DNA of 35,331 bases, from assembly GCA_038209195.1 (NCBI GenBank), contig JBBQXY010000041.1, positions 1 through 35,331 on the forward strand. The letters are read 5' to 3'. Of this stretch, positions 1 through 7,381 are shown piece after piece. Every line of letters begins with the position of its first letter. Positions within the stretch are counted from its first letter, which is position 1. The notes under the pieces were generated by a model that worked only from the letters and a program-made list of their open reading frames with translations, was not told where the DNA came from and did no database searches. A program made the position numbers and the translations under genes. This stretch comes from JBBQXY01 sp038209195. GTDB taxonomy: Bacteria > Chloroflexota > Ktedonobacteria > Ktedonobacterales > Ktedonobacteraceae.

Positions 1-48
1 TTCCGTCTCTTGCAGTAGGGCTATTTTCAGCTTTTCGTTCGTTTCCAT
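1..48 (-). CDS. 5' end of an unidentified leftward gene (cut by window edge)
   Basis: Sixteen codons are open from an ATG (complement of 46-48) to the window edge, reading METNEKLKIALLQETE. An AGAGGA ribosome binding site lies about nine bases upstream on the minus strand. The gene is divergent from pyruvate kinase, and the 200 bases between them would hold both promoters. Too little is visible to name a product. The call rests only on the open frame, the start codon and the ribosome binding site. Confidence 0.45.
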   Translation of the reverse strand, partial: METNEKLKIALLQETE

Positions 49-177
49 TGGTAGGGATCCTCTCTGTTTTGGACTTTTTACTTACAGATGAGGATACCAC
101 CTTTTTGCTTGCTTGCCTACAACTTTTTCATACACCCGTCATGGTTAGGCAGTAAATAAAAAGTTTGTTTTCCCCTC

Positions 178-206
178 TTGACCCCTTACTGCAAAACCTC
201 TAGAAT
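178..206 (+). promoter_or_regulatory. Probable sigma70-type promoter of pyruvate kinase
   Basis: TTGACC at 178-183 and TAGAAT at 201-206 are separated by exactly 17 bases, with start of transcription expected near 213. This leaves a leader of about 40 bases before the pyk ATG. The match also argues against starting the protein at the TTG at 178, because that codon belongs to the -35 box. Confidence 0.6.
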
Positions 207-252
207 AATAACAACAAATATCTTCAGCGTAGTGGCACAAAAAGGAAAACAC

Positions 253-1698
253 ATGCGACACACCAAAATCGTTTGCACCATCGGTCCTGCCTCTAGTAGC
301 GAAGAGCGTATCGAGCAATTGATATGTGCGGGGATGAATGTTGCACGGCTCAACTTTTCGCATGGCACACAAAACGACCACGCCATCGTCATTGAACGAA
401 TCCGCAGTATTTCAGCACGCCTGGGTTGTGCGGTAGCTATTTTGCAAGACTTGCAAGGGCCAAAAATACGTACAGGGCAGCTCAAAGATGGGCAACCAGT
501 AATGCTGGTGGATGGTGCCGAATGCACCATTACGACGCGCCCCATTGTTGGCGATGCCGACATGTTCTCTACCACCTACCAGCCTTTGCCCCACGATGTG
601 AAGGTTGGGGATCGCATTCTACTGGACGATGGGCTGCTAGAATTACGCGTTCTTTCGTACAATGAGACGGAGGTGTGTTGCCAGGTGGTACATGGTGGCT
701 TGCTCAAAGAGCACAAAGGCATCAACCTGCCGGGCGTAGCTGTCAGTGCGCCAGCACTGACGGAAAAAGACCGGGACGACTTAAAGTTTGGCGTGTTCCA
801 CAAAGTGGACTTTGTAGCCCTCAGTTTTGTGCGCAAGCCTGAAGATGTGGTGGAGGCAAAGCAGCTTATCAAACAATATCAGGCCGAACTGACCGTCGGT
901 AAGCAAGCTCAAATCAGCATTCCTTTGATCGCCAAATTGGAGAAACCAGAGGCGGTTGCACATCTGGATGAAATTCTCGACGTGGTTGATGGCGTCATGG
1001 TAGCTCGTGGCGACTTGGGCGTCGAAATGGCTCCAGAGAAAGTGCCCTTAATTCAAAAGCGCATAATCAATCGCTGTAATGACCTTGGCTTGCCAGTCAT
1101 AACGGCGACGCAGATGCTCGAATCAATGATTACCAATCCGCGCCCCACACGCGCCGAAGCTAGCGACGTAGCCAACGCTATCCTTGATGGAACAGACGCT
1201 GTCATGCTGAGTGGGGAAACCGCAGCCGGAGCTTATCCTATTGAAGCGGTGCAAATGATGGTGCGCATCGCTCTTGAAACCGAGAGCGGCAATCGCACAG
1301 CTCGTCAGCCTCAATGCAAGCGTCTCACACAGGCGCACGCTGTCAGCCATGCAGCCCGCGCCTTGGCCGAGGAGGCCAGCGTACAAGCCATCGTCGTCTT
1401 CACCCGCTCCGGTGCCTCGGCTCACCTGATCTCGAAAGACCGTCCTCGTACTCCTATTCTGGCCTATACGCCATCCGAGCGCGTGTATCACGAGCTTGCC
1501 CTCTGGTGGGGCATCTGGCCTCATATTCTCCCCATGCAAGGTACAACTGAAGAACTGATCTCCATAGTTGACAAACGTTTGCTGGATGATCAATTGCAAA
1601 AACCCGGTGACCATGTGGTTATTATGGGTGGATTACCCGTCGCCAGCCACGCCCGCACAAATTTTGTCAAGCTACATCGCGTTGGTGGCGGCTGGTAG
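253..1698 (+). CDS. pyk: Pyruvate kinase
   Basis: Pyruvate kinase converts phosphoenolpyruvate and ADP to pyruvate and ATP, the last step of glycolysis, in the cytosol. The 481-residue product has the usual family length. The N-terminus (TKIVCTIGPASSS) is the typical first strand. The active-site signature IPLIAKLEKPEAV with its catalytic Lys is near residue 223. MVARGDLGVEM follows near 249, and the ASDVANAILDGTDAVMLSGE segment is near 302. The C-terminal regulatory domain follows. The frame is open back to a TTG at 178, but the ATG at 253 is chosen because the conserved N-terminus begins there, AAAGGAAAA precedes it, and a promoter overlaps the upstream part. It is monocistronic as far as can be seen; rpsP has its own promoter downstream. 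Confidence 0.96.
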   Translation: MRHTKIVCTIGPASSSEERIEQLICAGMNVARLNFSHGTQNDHAIVIERIRSISARLGCAVAILQDLQGPKIRTGQLKDGQPVMLVDGAECTITTRPIVGDADMFSTTYQPLPHDVKVGDRILLDDGLLELRVLSYNETEVCCQVVHGGLLKEHKGINLPGVAVSAPALTEKDRDDLKFGVFHKVDFVALSFVRKPEDVVEAKQLIKQYQAELTVGKQAQISIPLIAKLEKPEAVAHLDEILDVVDGVMVARGDLGVEMAPEKVPLIQKRIINRCNDLGLPVITATQMLESMITNPRPTRAEASDVANAILDGTDAVMLSGETAAGAYPIEAVQMMVRIALETESGNRTARQPQCKRLTQAHAVSHAARALAEEASVQAIVVFTRSGASAHLISKDRPRTPILAYTPSERVYHELALWWGIWPHILPMQGTTEELISIVDKRLLDDQLQKPGDHVVIMGGLPVASHARTNFVKLHRVGGGW

Positions 1699-1745
1699 GA
1701 AGCGTTTCTCAGTTCCCAATAGTCGCCTTACGCTTGTCTAATTGA

Positions 1746-1774
1746 TTGACATTTCGCTTACTCCATGCTATTCT
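1746..1774 (+). promoter_or_regulatory. Near-consensus promoter of the rpsP-khpA-rimM operon
   Basis: A perfect TTGACA (1746-1751) is followed after 17 bases by TATTCT (1769-1774). Transcription would start near 1781 and give a leader of about 114 bases before rpsP. A strong promoter is what one expects for a ribosomal protein operon. Confidence 0.75.
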
Positions 1775-1839
1775 AGGTAGGCCGAAGTTCAGGGATGGTT
1801 GAATGCCTCGCCCGAACGTAGTGCTGCTAATAATACAGA

Positions 1840-1873
1840 CCCCTTGTAGAGGCCAATGAAGTAGCCTGAGGGG
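1840..1873 (+). promoter_or_regulatory. Hairpin in the rpsP leader, just upstream of the ribosome binding site
   Basis: CCCCT (1840-1844) pairs with AGGGG (1869-1873), and inside it AGGC pairs with GCCT around a ten-base loop, with small internal bulges. It ends right before the GAAGAGGTGAG ribosome binding region of rpsP. No poly-T follows, so it is not a terminator. It could be a ribosomal-protein leader structure or a chance fold; no known S16 leader motif is recognised. Confidence 0.35.
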
Positions 1874-1894
1874 AAGAGGTGAGAACAAGAAAGC

Positions 1895-2191
1895 ATGACT
1901 GTTAAAATTCGCTTAAAACGTATGGGTAAGAAGAAAACCCCCAGCTACCGCGTAGTGGTTGCTGATTCGCGGTCGCCACGCGATGGCCGCATCATTGAGA
2001 ATCTTGGCTGGTATAACCCTTTGGTAGAACCATCCGCCATTCATATTAATGAAGAGAAGGCCCTGGGTTGGCTGAAAAATGGCGCACAACCCACCGAATC
2101 GGTATCACAACTATTGCGACGCACAGGCATCTTGGCGCGTTTCGAGCAGACCAAGACTCCTGTCGCTTCCGGTGTCGCAGCATCTGAATAA
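1895..2191 (+). CDS. rpsP: 30S ribosomal protein bS16
   Basis: The 98-residue product is a small-subunit ribosomal protein that stabilises 16S rRNA folding during assembly. The N-terminus TVKIRLKRMGKKKTPSYRVV and the following ADSRSPRDGRIIENLGWYNP are the family signature. The length is normal, with a short variable C-terminal tail. A GAGGTGAG ribosome binding site lies upstream of the ATG. It is first in an operon with khpA (32 bases downstream) and rimM, the standard rpsP neighbourhood. Confidence 0.97.
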   Translation: MTVKIRLKRMGKKKTPSYRVVVADSRSPRDGRIIENLGWYNPLVEPSAIHINEEKALGWLKNGAQPTESVSQLLRRTGILARFEQTKTPVASGVAASE

Positions 2192-2223
2192 TTTTCCAGG
2201 CTACAGTAAGGGGTGGGTTGGCT

Positions 2224-2454
2224 ATGCGTAAACTGGTTGAATACGTTGCTCAGTCACTCGTCGATGATCCGTCCGCTGTACAGGTGCGTGAAGTTCGCAA
2301 TGATCGGAATGCTCTGGTATTAGAACTGCATGTCGCGCCTGATGATTTTGGCAAAGTGATTGGTCGTCAGGGGCGAGTCGCCAGAGCTATGCGCACGTTG
2401 CTACGAGCTGGTGGTGCGCGTGAAGGTCGGCATACGTCACTAGAGATACTATAG
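2224..2454 (+). CDS. khpA: KH-domain RNA-binding protein KhpA
   Basis: A 76-residue single KH-domain protein. The RNA-binding GxxG loop is visible as VIGRQGRVARAMRTLL, and the N-terminus RKLVEYVAQSLVDDP is typical of the KhpA family found between rpsP and rimM. Characterised relatives bind RNA together with KhpB/EloR and affect ribosome assembly and cell division. The ATG at 2224 is preferred; an in-frame TTG at 2218 is possible but lies too close to the AAGGGGTGGG ribosome binding site at 2208-2217. The stop overlaps the ribosome binding site of rimM, suggesting coupled translation. Confidence 0.92.
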   Translation: MRKLVEYVAQSLVDDPSAVQVREVRNDRNALVLELHVAPDDFGKVIGRQGRVARAMRTLLRAGGAREGRHTSLEIL

Positions 2455-2466
2455 AGGACAGCACAG

Positions 2467-3027
2467 GTGCCAGAAAAAAGCGAAACTGAATGGGCTACTA
2501 TTGGAACAGTGGTAGCCCCCTTTGGCGTGCATGGCGAATTAAAAGTGATCTCATTGACTGATATCCCCAATCGCTTCGCCGAACTTGAGATCATCCACCT
2601 TGGCCCGGAGCGAAAAAGCCACCGTATCAAAAGTGTTCGTCCCTATAAAGGGGAAATGGTGGTTATGAAACTAGCTGGTATCGAAGATGCCAATGCCGCT
2701 GACACTCTGCGCAACCTTGACTTGACCATTCCTATCGCACAACTGGCTAAGTTGCCACCTGACTCGTACTACCAACATGATATTTTGGGTTTGCAGGTAG
2801 TGACGATGCGTGGACGAACTATTGGCACCATCGTTGATATCATCATAACCGGTAGCAATGATGTTTATGTAATAAAAGCGACCGATGCCAAACAAGTTCT
2901 GATACCGGCCATCAAAGATGTAATTAAGCAGGTTGACCTTATCCGCAAGATGATGTATATTGAACCTATACCGGGTTTGTTGGAAGACGATGAAACAACA
3001 GACACTGACGAAGGGGAGGATGAATAA
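2467..3027 (+). CDS. rimM: Ribosome maturation factor RimM
   Basis: The 186-residue product assists late maturation of the 30S head by binding uS19. The N-terminal RimM domain begins with the hallmark TIGTVVAPFGVHGELKVISL. A PRC-barrel domain covers about residues 95-170, and the protein ends in an acidic tail rich in Asp and Glu, which is common but variable. It starts at a GTG with GAGGA (2454-2458) eight bases upstream, the ribosome binding site overlapping the khpA stop. It is last in the operon seen here; trmD and rplS do not follow. Confidence 0.94.
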   Translation: MPEKSETEWATIGTVVAPFGVHGELKVISLTDIPNRFAELEIIHLGPERKSHRIKSVRPYKGEMVVMKLAGIEDANAADTLRNLDLTIPIAQLAKLPPDSYYQHDILGLQVVTMRGRTIGTIVDIIITGSNDVYVIKATDAKQVLIPAIKDVIKQVDLIRKMMYIEPIPGLLEDDETTDTDEGEDE

Positions 3028-3198
3028 TCGGCAAATTGTGTCGATAGATGAAATAAAGTAGGCATGTTCCTGTGTTCTCATCAATGAAACTATAGCGGTC
3101 GCACATTCGTAATATGCGGTAAGCAGCAGTTATCTTGAGCATATCGTAATTGAACTGCGGCTCGTGAGAAGCACAGTATTTTGTAGGGAGGTTAACTC

Positions 3199-3426
3199 AT
3201 GGCTGACCGTACCCCAACGTTTGCTGACATATGTAGTGCAATCGCTGAAGGCCACATTGCCTCTACTATTGATGGTGCGATGTATCAGTTAAATGCATTT
3301 GAAGTACGTCGCTACCTCAACAAGTTCCGTTCTTTGCCGCAAATCACTGCTCCCATTGACCAGAACTCCTCCCCCCATTCCGATTCTGAAACATGGACGG
3401 TTTCTGTCCAGACTTCTGTTGCTTAG
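3199..3426 (+). CDS. Small protein of unknown function
   Basis: The family is not recognised. The 75-residue product begins MADRTPTFADICSAIAEG and contains a helical stretch (YQLNAFEVRRYLNKFR) weakly reminiscent of excisionase-type helix-turn-helix proteins, followed by a polar, Ser-rich tail. It is very likely real: a strong GGGAGG ribosome binding site lies eight bases before the ATG, and an intrinsic terminator starts at its stop codon, so it is a complete single-gene unit. A role in DNA binding is only a guess. Confidence 0.65.
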   Translation: MADRTPTFADICSAIAEGHIASTIDGAMYQLNAFEVRRYLNKFRSLPQITAPIDQNSSPHSDSETWTVSVQTSVA

Positions 3427-3448
3427 GCCATTGTGGCCGTTTTTTTTT
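3426..3448 (+). terminator. Intrinsic terminator of the small gene
   Basis: GGCCA (3426-3430), a three-base loop and TGGCC (3434-3438) form a short GC-rich stem, followed after one base by nine T residues (3440-3448). The stem begins on the last base of the stop codon. Confidence 0.8.
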
Positions 3449-3469
3449 AGCTTTTTCGGAAAAGGGGAG

Positions 3470-3504
3470 TTGCGTTAGTAGCAAACGGGGACTATAATAG
3501 TCCC
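3470..3504 (+). promoter_or_regulatory. Promoter with its -10 box inside a perfect palindrome
   Basis: TTGCGT (3470-3475), a 17-base spacer and a perfect TATAAT (3493-3498) form a good promoter. The -10 box is centred in the 17-base palindrome GGGACTATAATAGTCCC (3488-3504). A protein bound to this symmetric site would block RNA polymerase, so it looks like an operator, possibly for autoregulation. It lies directly upstream of the small membrane protein gene at 3662, giving a leader of roughly 150 bases. Confidence 0.6.
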
Positions 3505-3514
3505 TATAGGTGGT

Positions 3515-3628
3515 ATGTTGCCTATTGCCTTGAGGATGGTGTGTTTGTCGGTTGTAAGCCTGACACAACCCTACATGGCTTGCGGCGTCACTATCATTGC
3601 GAAATTGCACACGACACTGGCAGCGTAA
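3515..3628 (+). other. Possible short upstream ORF (37 codons) in the leader
   Basis: An ATG at 3515 opens a 37-codon frame ending at TAA 3626-3628, within the transcript predicted to start near 3505. The peptide is hydrophobic (MLPIALRMVCLSVVSL at its start). An AGGTGG lies immediately before the ATG but is too close for a good ribosome binding site. It may be a leader peptide or chance; no homologue is recognised. Confidence 0.2.
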
Positions 3629-3661
3629 ACGACAATGCCTGGTGATGTAGAAAGGTTGTTT

Positions 3662-3916
3662 ATGGAACCTCTCGATACAGACATGGATTATGTGGTTCGT
3701 GAGCCACAATCGATGCGACCAGAGACGCGTATGAATGTGCTCTTCATACTCCCCATTATTGGTGGGATCATCATGTTGACCTTTATCAGCGCGGCCCTTT
3801 TTCAGTTCGATTTGTCAGGGGTGGTAGATACGCTGATGGGTTTGATGATCGTCTTCTTCATCATATTTATCGCTTTGCTCTTCTGGGGCATGGCACCAAA
3901 TGCACGGAAATCCTAG
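3662..3916 (+). CDS. Small two-helix membrane protein of unknown function
   Basis: The product is 84 residues from the ATG at 3662, chosen because AAAGG sits six bases before it; the upstream in-frame ATG at 3635 has no ribosome binding site. After a soluble, acidic N-terminus come two hydrophobic helices (about residues 25-47 and 53-76) separated by a short loop, then a short basic end. The family is not recognised. It stands alone behind a palindromic promoter and in front of a long hairpin, and converges on the DUF4012 gene. Confidence 0.55.
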   Translation: MEPLDTDMDYVVREPQSMRPETRMNVLFILPIIGGIIMLTFISAALFQFDLSGVVDTLMGLMIVFFIIFIALLFWGMAPNARKS

Positions 3917-3923
3917 CTTCCGC

Positions 3924-3974
3924 AAAGACGGACTCCCTCTGACATCTTGTTGATGCCAGAGGGAGTCCGTCTTT
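3924..3974. terminator. Long hairpin between convergent genes, likely bidirectional terminator
   Basis: An 18-base arm (3924-3941, beginning AAAGACGG) is perfectly complementary to 3957-3974. The 15-base loop carries a further CATC/GATG pairing. The stem has A residues at the left base and T residues at the right, but no long poly-T run outside. It lies between the convergent small membrane protein and DUF4012 genes. It could also be a repeat element or an RNA-stabilising structure. Confidence 0.6.
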
Positions 3975-4095
3975 GGCCTGAAAAAGCTTCTCCACCGCTA
4001 CCTATTTCTTCAAATGTTTGTGCGATATCCAGATCAGTGCTACGATACTGCTCTGAAGCGGAAGAAGCGACCATACATCCCCTTTACAGGTCCCC

Positions 4096-6174
4096 TTAGC
4101 AGCTATAATCAGTCCCCAAAAGTATGTCTTCATTGACTGGTGTAAGAAGAGCCACCGCTTTTTTGTTGCTAGCAGTCAAACCACCGAGGGTATGTTTGAT
4201 CGTCGCACAGGAAGGCAAGTCTACTTCTAAGTTGAGTACCCAGTGTGTTCCTGCTTGCCGCTGCATCTCATACTGGTAATGCCAGCCCTGGGCATCCTTC
4301 TTCGCTGCATGTGGCACCGTCCACGTCAGATAAAGAGTATTGGTCTCGTGGAACTTGACGATAATGGTACCAGCGATCACCTCATGCCCATAGGCAGTAC
4401 TTGTTCCGGCTGGCTGCCATCCTTGCTGGTGCGTCACAACGCTTCCGATAGGCATATACACGCGAACATAATCCCGGTAGATTAATGAACCATAGACATT
4501 GCCAGCAGCCATCCACGAGTAGCGTAGCGTTGCCTTATGCAGTGCATTCCCGTTCGCATCTATCGTTACCTGATCGTTCAATGTAGTGGCTATGAGACCG
4601 CTGGCTTTATTTTGTCCAATGTTGGCATCCACCATAAGCAGACCATCATTCGCTGTTGCATCGATAGTTGATGCTAGGTGCAGATGTTGTAGGATGGTTT
4701 CCGCCACCCTTGCATTGAAATAGACTTGCAAATCTTTTGTGTGCAAGTCATTCATAAGTATTCGGAAGAATGTAGCCATCGTCGAGGAAGTCAGTTGATG
4801 TGTACGCGCCATAAAATGCTCGGCTAACAATTCAGTAAAATGCTTGCGTACAGAAGAATGTCCATCAGGAGAAGGGACATCAGTTCCTTCTTGTCCCGCT
4901 CCAAGCTGGTGATAATGGATGAGATCGACGAGATTTTGCGCTGTGACCGTCTCATGATATTCTGGCATTGCAATAGGTCCTGTCACCGCCAATAGGTGTT
5001 GAATGAGTGCGGGTGTAATGGCGATGAGACCTTGTAGAGGTGTATTGCCGCCTTCGCGTTGGTAGTTGAGTTCGCCCAACTGCGCTGACGTTGGAAAGTC
5101 CGCTTCCAGGTTGGAGTCACGTACACTCCAACTTGCCGGGGCCAGATACCGACTAAACCATTGATAGGCTGCCGGGTAAGGGATACTCTTCCCAGTAGCA
5201 TGAAATGCCCCGTCGAACAGGTAGCTATCAGTGATATGAGCGTCGATCAATTTTCCTCCGGCTACCGTTGCGATGCCAAAGTTGCCAATAAAGCCGCCCC
5301 CCGGACGCAACTCGGTCGAATCAAGGACTTCGACGAGATAATGAGATGGTGCGCCTATACCAAGCAAGGTAGGAACTACTGTCAACAGAGCAGTTGCATC
5401 ATGCAGCCACATTTCGATAGTTGGCAAATACTGGTGGAAGAGTTCCATCACCTTGCCGATGCGCGGGTCAAGTTGACTATCGCTGGGCTGTAACTGGTTA
5501 ACCTGTGTAATAGCCTGGTCGACAAGCCCTTTGATCTGGGAAAAATTCTTGTCAATGCCATTGAAATCGGCCGCTGTCAAGCCGGGGCTATAGGTATGCA
5601 AAGAGTCGTGATAGCGACTGAGAATGACCTCTAAAATGGTGCAAAACAAGATGCCTGCCTGCGACATCTCTACCGCAAGTGGGGCCAACCTCAATGCCGT
5701 GCTCAACCGACTGCCGTAGACTGGGAGAAGCGTTGCTATCGCTGGAATAGATTGTAAGTCGTCATTCACCTGGGAAAACGTCGTATCGGCACTGGAAAAC
5801 TCGTGCTGTGCAAGCACCACTGTCGCGGCATCCAGAGGATTTTTCGCCAGTGCTTGCAGTGTAGCAGCAGCGTTTTTCAACTGCTGTTCACCCCCCTGGG
5901 CGAGGGATACATCCCTATGGTAAAGCGCATTGTACGATTGATATTGCAACACGGAGATGAGCGATCCGGTTGAGAGCAGCAGAATGCCCATGCAGACGAG
6001 AAGAAGTACAATTTTGTAAGGTATGCCCAACAGTTTGCGCCTTGGACGCGAACCGTGCCTTCTTGTATCTGGCCGTCGCGTGGGAGTTGGGAACATTTCT
6101 CTATCCTCCGCATTGGCTGTTGCCATATTCTCTTGGGATGGCACGCTTACATTCGTGTTCCTTTTGTCTTCCAT
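4096..6174 (-). CDS. DUF4012-domain membrane-anchored protein
   Basis: The 692-residue product has a basic cytoplasmic N-terminus, one transmembrane helix at about residues 53-75 and a large extracytoplasmic part. The DUF4012 domain is recognised by ELRPGGGFIGNFG and the later SVRDSNLEADFPTSA and LIAITPALIQHLL segments. The function is unknown; such proteins recur in actinobacterial and chloroflexotal polysaccharide clusters and are often thought to act on the cell wall or exported glycan. A GGAGGAAGGA ribosome binding site precedes the ATG. It follows the dehydratase gene by 71 bases on the same strand and may be co-transcribed with it. The domain name is confident; the role is not. Confidence 0.85.
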   Translation of the reverse strand: MEDKRNTNVSVPSQENMATANAEDREMFPTPTRRPDTRRHGSRPRRKLLGIPYKIVLLLVCMGILLLSTGSLISVLQYQSYNALYHRDVSLAQGGEQQLKNAAATLQALAKNPLDAATVVLAQHEFSSADTTFSQVNDDLQSIPAIATLLPVYGSRLSTALRLAPLAVEMSQAGILFCTILEVILSRYHDSLHTYSPGLTAADFNGIDKNFSQIKGLVDQAITQVNQLQPSDSQLDPRIGKVMELFHQYLPTIEMWLHDATALLTVVPTLLGIGAPSHYLVEVLDSTELRPGGGFIGNFGIATVAGGKLIDAHITDSYLFDGAFHATGKSIPYPAAYQWFSRYLAPASWSVRDSNLEADFPTSAQLGELNYQREGGNTPLQGLIAITPALIQHLLAVTGPIAMPEYHETVTAQNLVDLIHYHQLGAGQEGTDVPSPDGHSSVRKHFTELLAEHFMARTHQLTSSTMATFFRILMNDLHTKDLQVYFNARVAETILQHLHLASTIDATANDGLLMVDANIGQNKASGLIATTLNDQVTIDANGNALHKATLRYSWMAAGNVYGSLIYRDYVRVYMPIGSVVTHQQGWQPAGTSTAYGHEVIAGTIIVKFHETNTLYLTWTVPHAAKKDAQGWHYQYEMQRQAGTHWVLNLEVDLPSCATIKHTLGGLTASNKKAVALLTPVNEDILLGTDYSC

Positions 6175-6245
6175 CGTAGTGTTGTCCTTCCTTCCTCCCT
6201 ACCACCCATGCTGGTTAGCATAATCGCGTGTGAAGCCAGCTTGCT

Positions 6246-7247
6246 TTACCTGGCAGATAAAAATGTACTTGGGACAAGTGTTTTTGCATGCGAAAGAGAC
6301 TCCACATCACTCTCGACCATCATTTTGACCAGATTCTCAAATGCCACTGTTGGCTGCCATCCAAGCTGTTGTCGCGCTTTCGTTATGTCGCCGATCAAGA
6401 GATCAACTTCCGCTGGTCGGAACAAGGTGGTGTCCACTTCTACATAGCGTTGCCAGTCATCGATACCAACGACAGCAAACGCCGCTATCACAAATTCACG
6501 CACGCTACGTGTAACACCGGTGGCAATGACAAAGTCATCGGGCGTGTCTTGTTGGAGCATCAACCACATTGCCGCAACATAATCGCCGGCGAAGCCCCAG
6601 TCGCGCCTGGCATCGAGGTTGCCGAGCACCAGCTTTTCTTGCAGACCAAGCCGAATGCTGGCGACCCCATGCGATATCTTGCGCGTCACAAACTCCAACC
6701 CGCGCCGCGGCGACTCGTGGTTGAACAGGATGCCTGAGCAAGTGAACATATCATAGCTCTCGCGGAAATTGACCGTAATCCAGTGACCATAGAGCTTTGC
6801 CACCCCATAGGGGCTACGGGGATGGAAGGGAGTATCTTCATTTTGTGGTATTGCGTGTACTTTCCCAAACATTTCACTACTAGAGGCCTGATAGAAACGA
6901 ATGGGCCAATCTACTAGCCGCACCGCCTCGAGCATCCGTGTCACGCTGAGTCCCGTGTATTCTCCCGTCGCAATCGGTTGTCGAAATGATGTGCTGACAA
7001 AGGACATAGCTGCAAGGTTGTATACTTCATCAGCCCGCGAGGTCCGTAGCGCTTGAATCAGTGCTAATTGGTCAAGCACGTCAGCTTCAAGCAGTGTGAT
7101 CTTGTCCAATAGATGAACAATACGTTGTGTATTATCTGTGCTGCTACGGCGTACCACACCGTACACATCGTACCCTTTTTGTAACAAAAACTCGGCAAGA
7201 TAGCTACCATCTTGCCCCGTGATACCTGTGATCAATGCACTTGGCAT
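6246..7247 (-). CDS. gmd: GDP-mannose 4,6-dehydratase
   Basis: An extended short-chain dehydrogenase/reductase that turns GDP-mannose into GDP-4-keto-6-deoxymannose, the precursor of deoxysugars such as fucose, rhamnose (D-form) and perosamine. The N-terminal nucleotide-binding motif is GITGQDGSYLAEFLLQKGYD, followed by GVVRRSS. The catalytic residues are visible in SSSEMFG and YGVAKLYGH (YxxxK), with NHESPRRGLEFVTRKI and the C-terminal FRPAEVDLLIGD as family markers. Length is 333 residues, near the usual 330-370. The ATG at 7247 is chosen over an in-frame TTG at 7262 because GGAGG lies eight bases before it and inside the longer version. The reductase or aminotransferase needed to finish the sugar is not in the window. 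Confidence 0.95.
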   Translation of the reverse strand: MPSALITGITGQDGSYLAEFLLQKGYDVYGVVRRSSTDNTQRIVHLLDKITLLEADVLDQLALIQALRTSRADEVYNLAAMSFVSTSFRQPIATGEYTGLSVTRMLEAVRLVDWPIRFYQASSSEMFGKVHAIPQNEDTPFHPRSPYGVAKLYGHWITVNFRESYDMFTCSGILFNHESPRRGLEFVTRKISHGVASIRLGLQEKLVLGNLDARRDWGFAGDYVAAMWLMLQQDTPDDFVIATGVTRSVREFVIAAFAVVGIDDWQRYVEVDTTLFRPAEVDLLIGDITKARQQLGWQPTVAFENLVKMMVESDVESLSHAKTLVPSTFLSAR

Positions 7248-7381
7248 GAAAAATGCCTCCAAAGTCTATTGAGTATGTATTTGCGACAAGAGATTTAACC
7301 CATTGTGGGGTTAGTCACTTCCCTTTTAACACGCAAATGAGAGTCACGTCATCCGTAAGAGCAACACCAAAAACCATTGCC

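Noticed and set aside
178..252. Upstream in-frame extension of pyruvate kinase from a TTG at 178
   Set aside because: The TTG forms part of a good -35 box, the family N-terminus begins at the ATG at 253, and the ribosome binding site sits before that ATG.
1123..1614. 163-codon open frame antisense to pyruvate kinase
   Set aside because: It has no family resemblance or ribosome binding site and lies wholly within a confident gene; it is a shadow frame.
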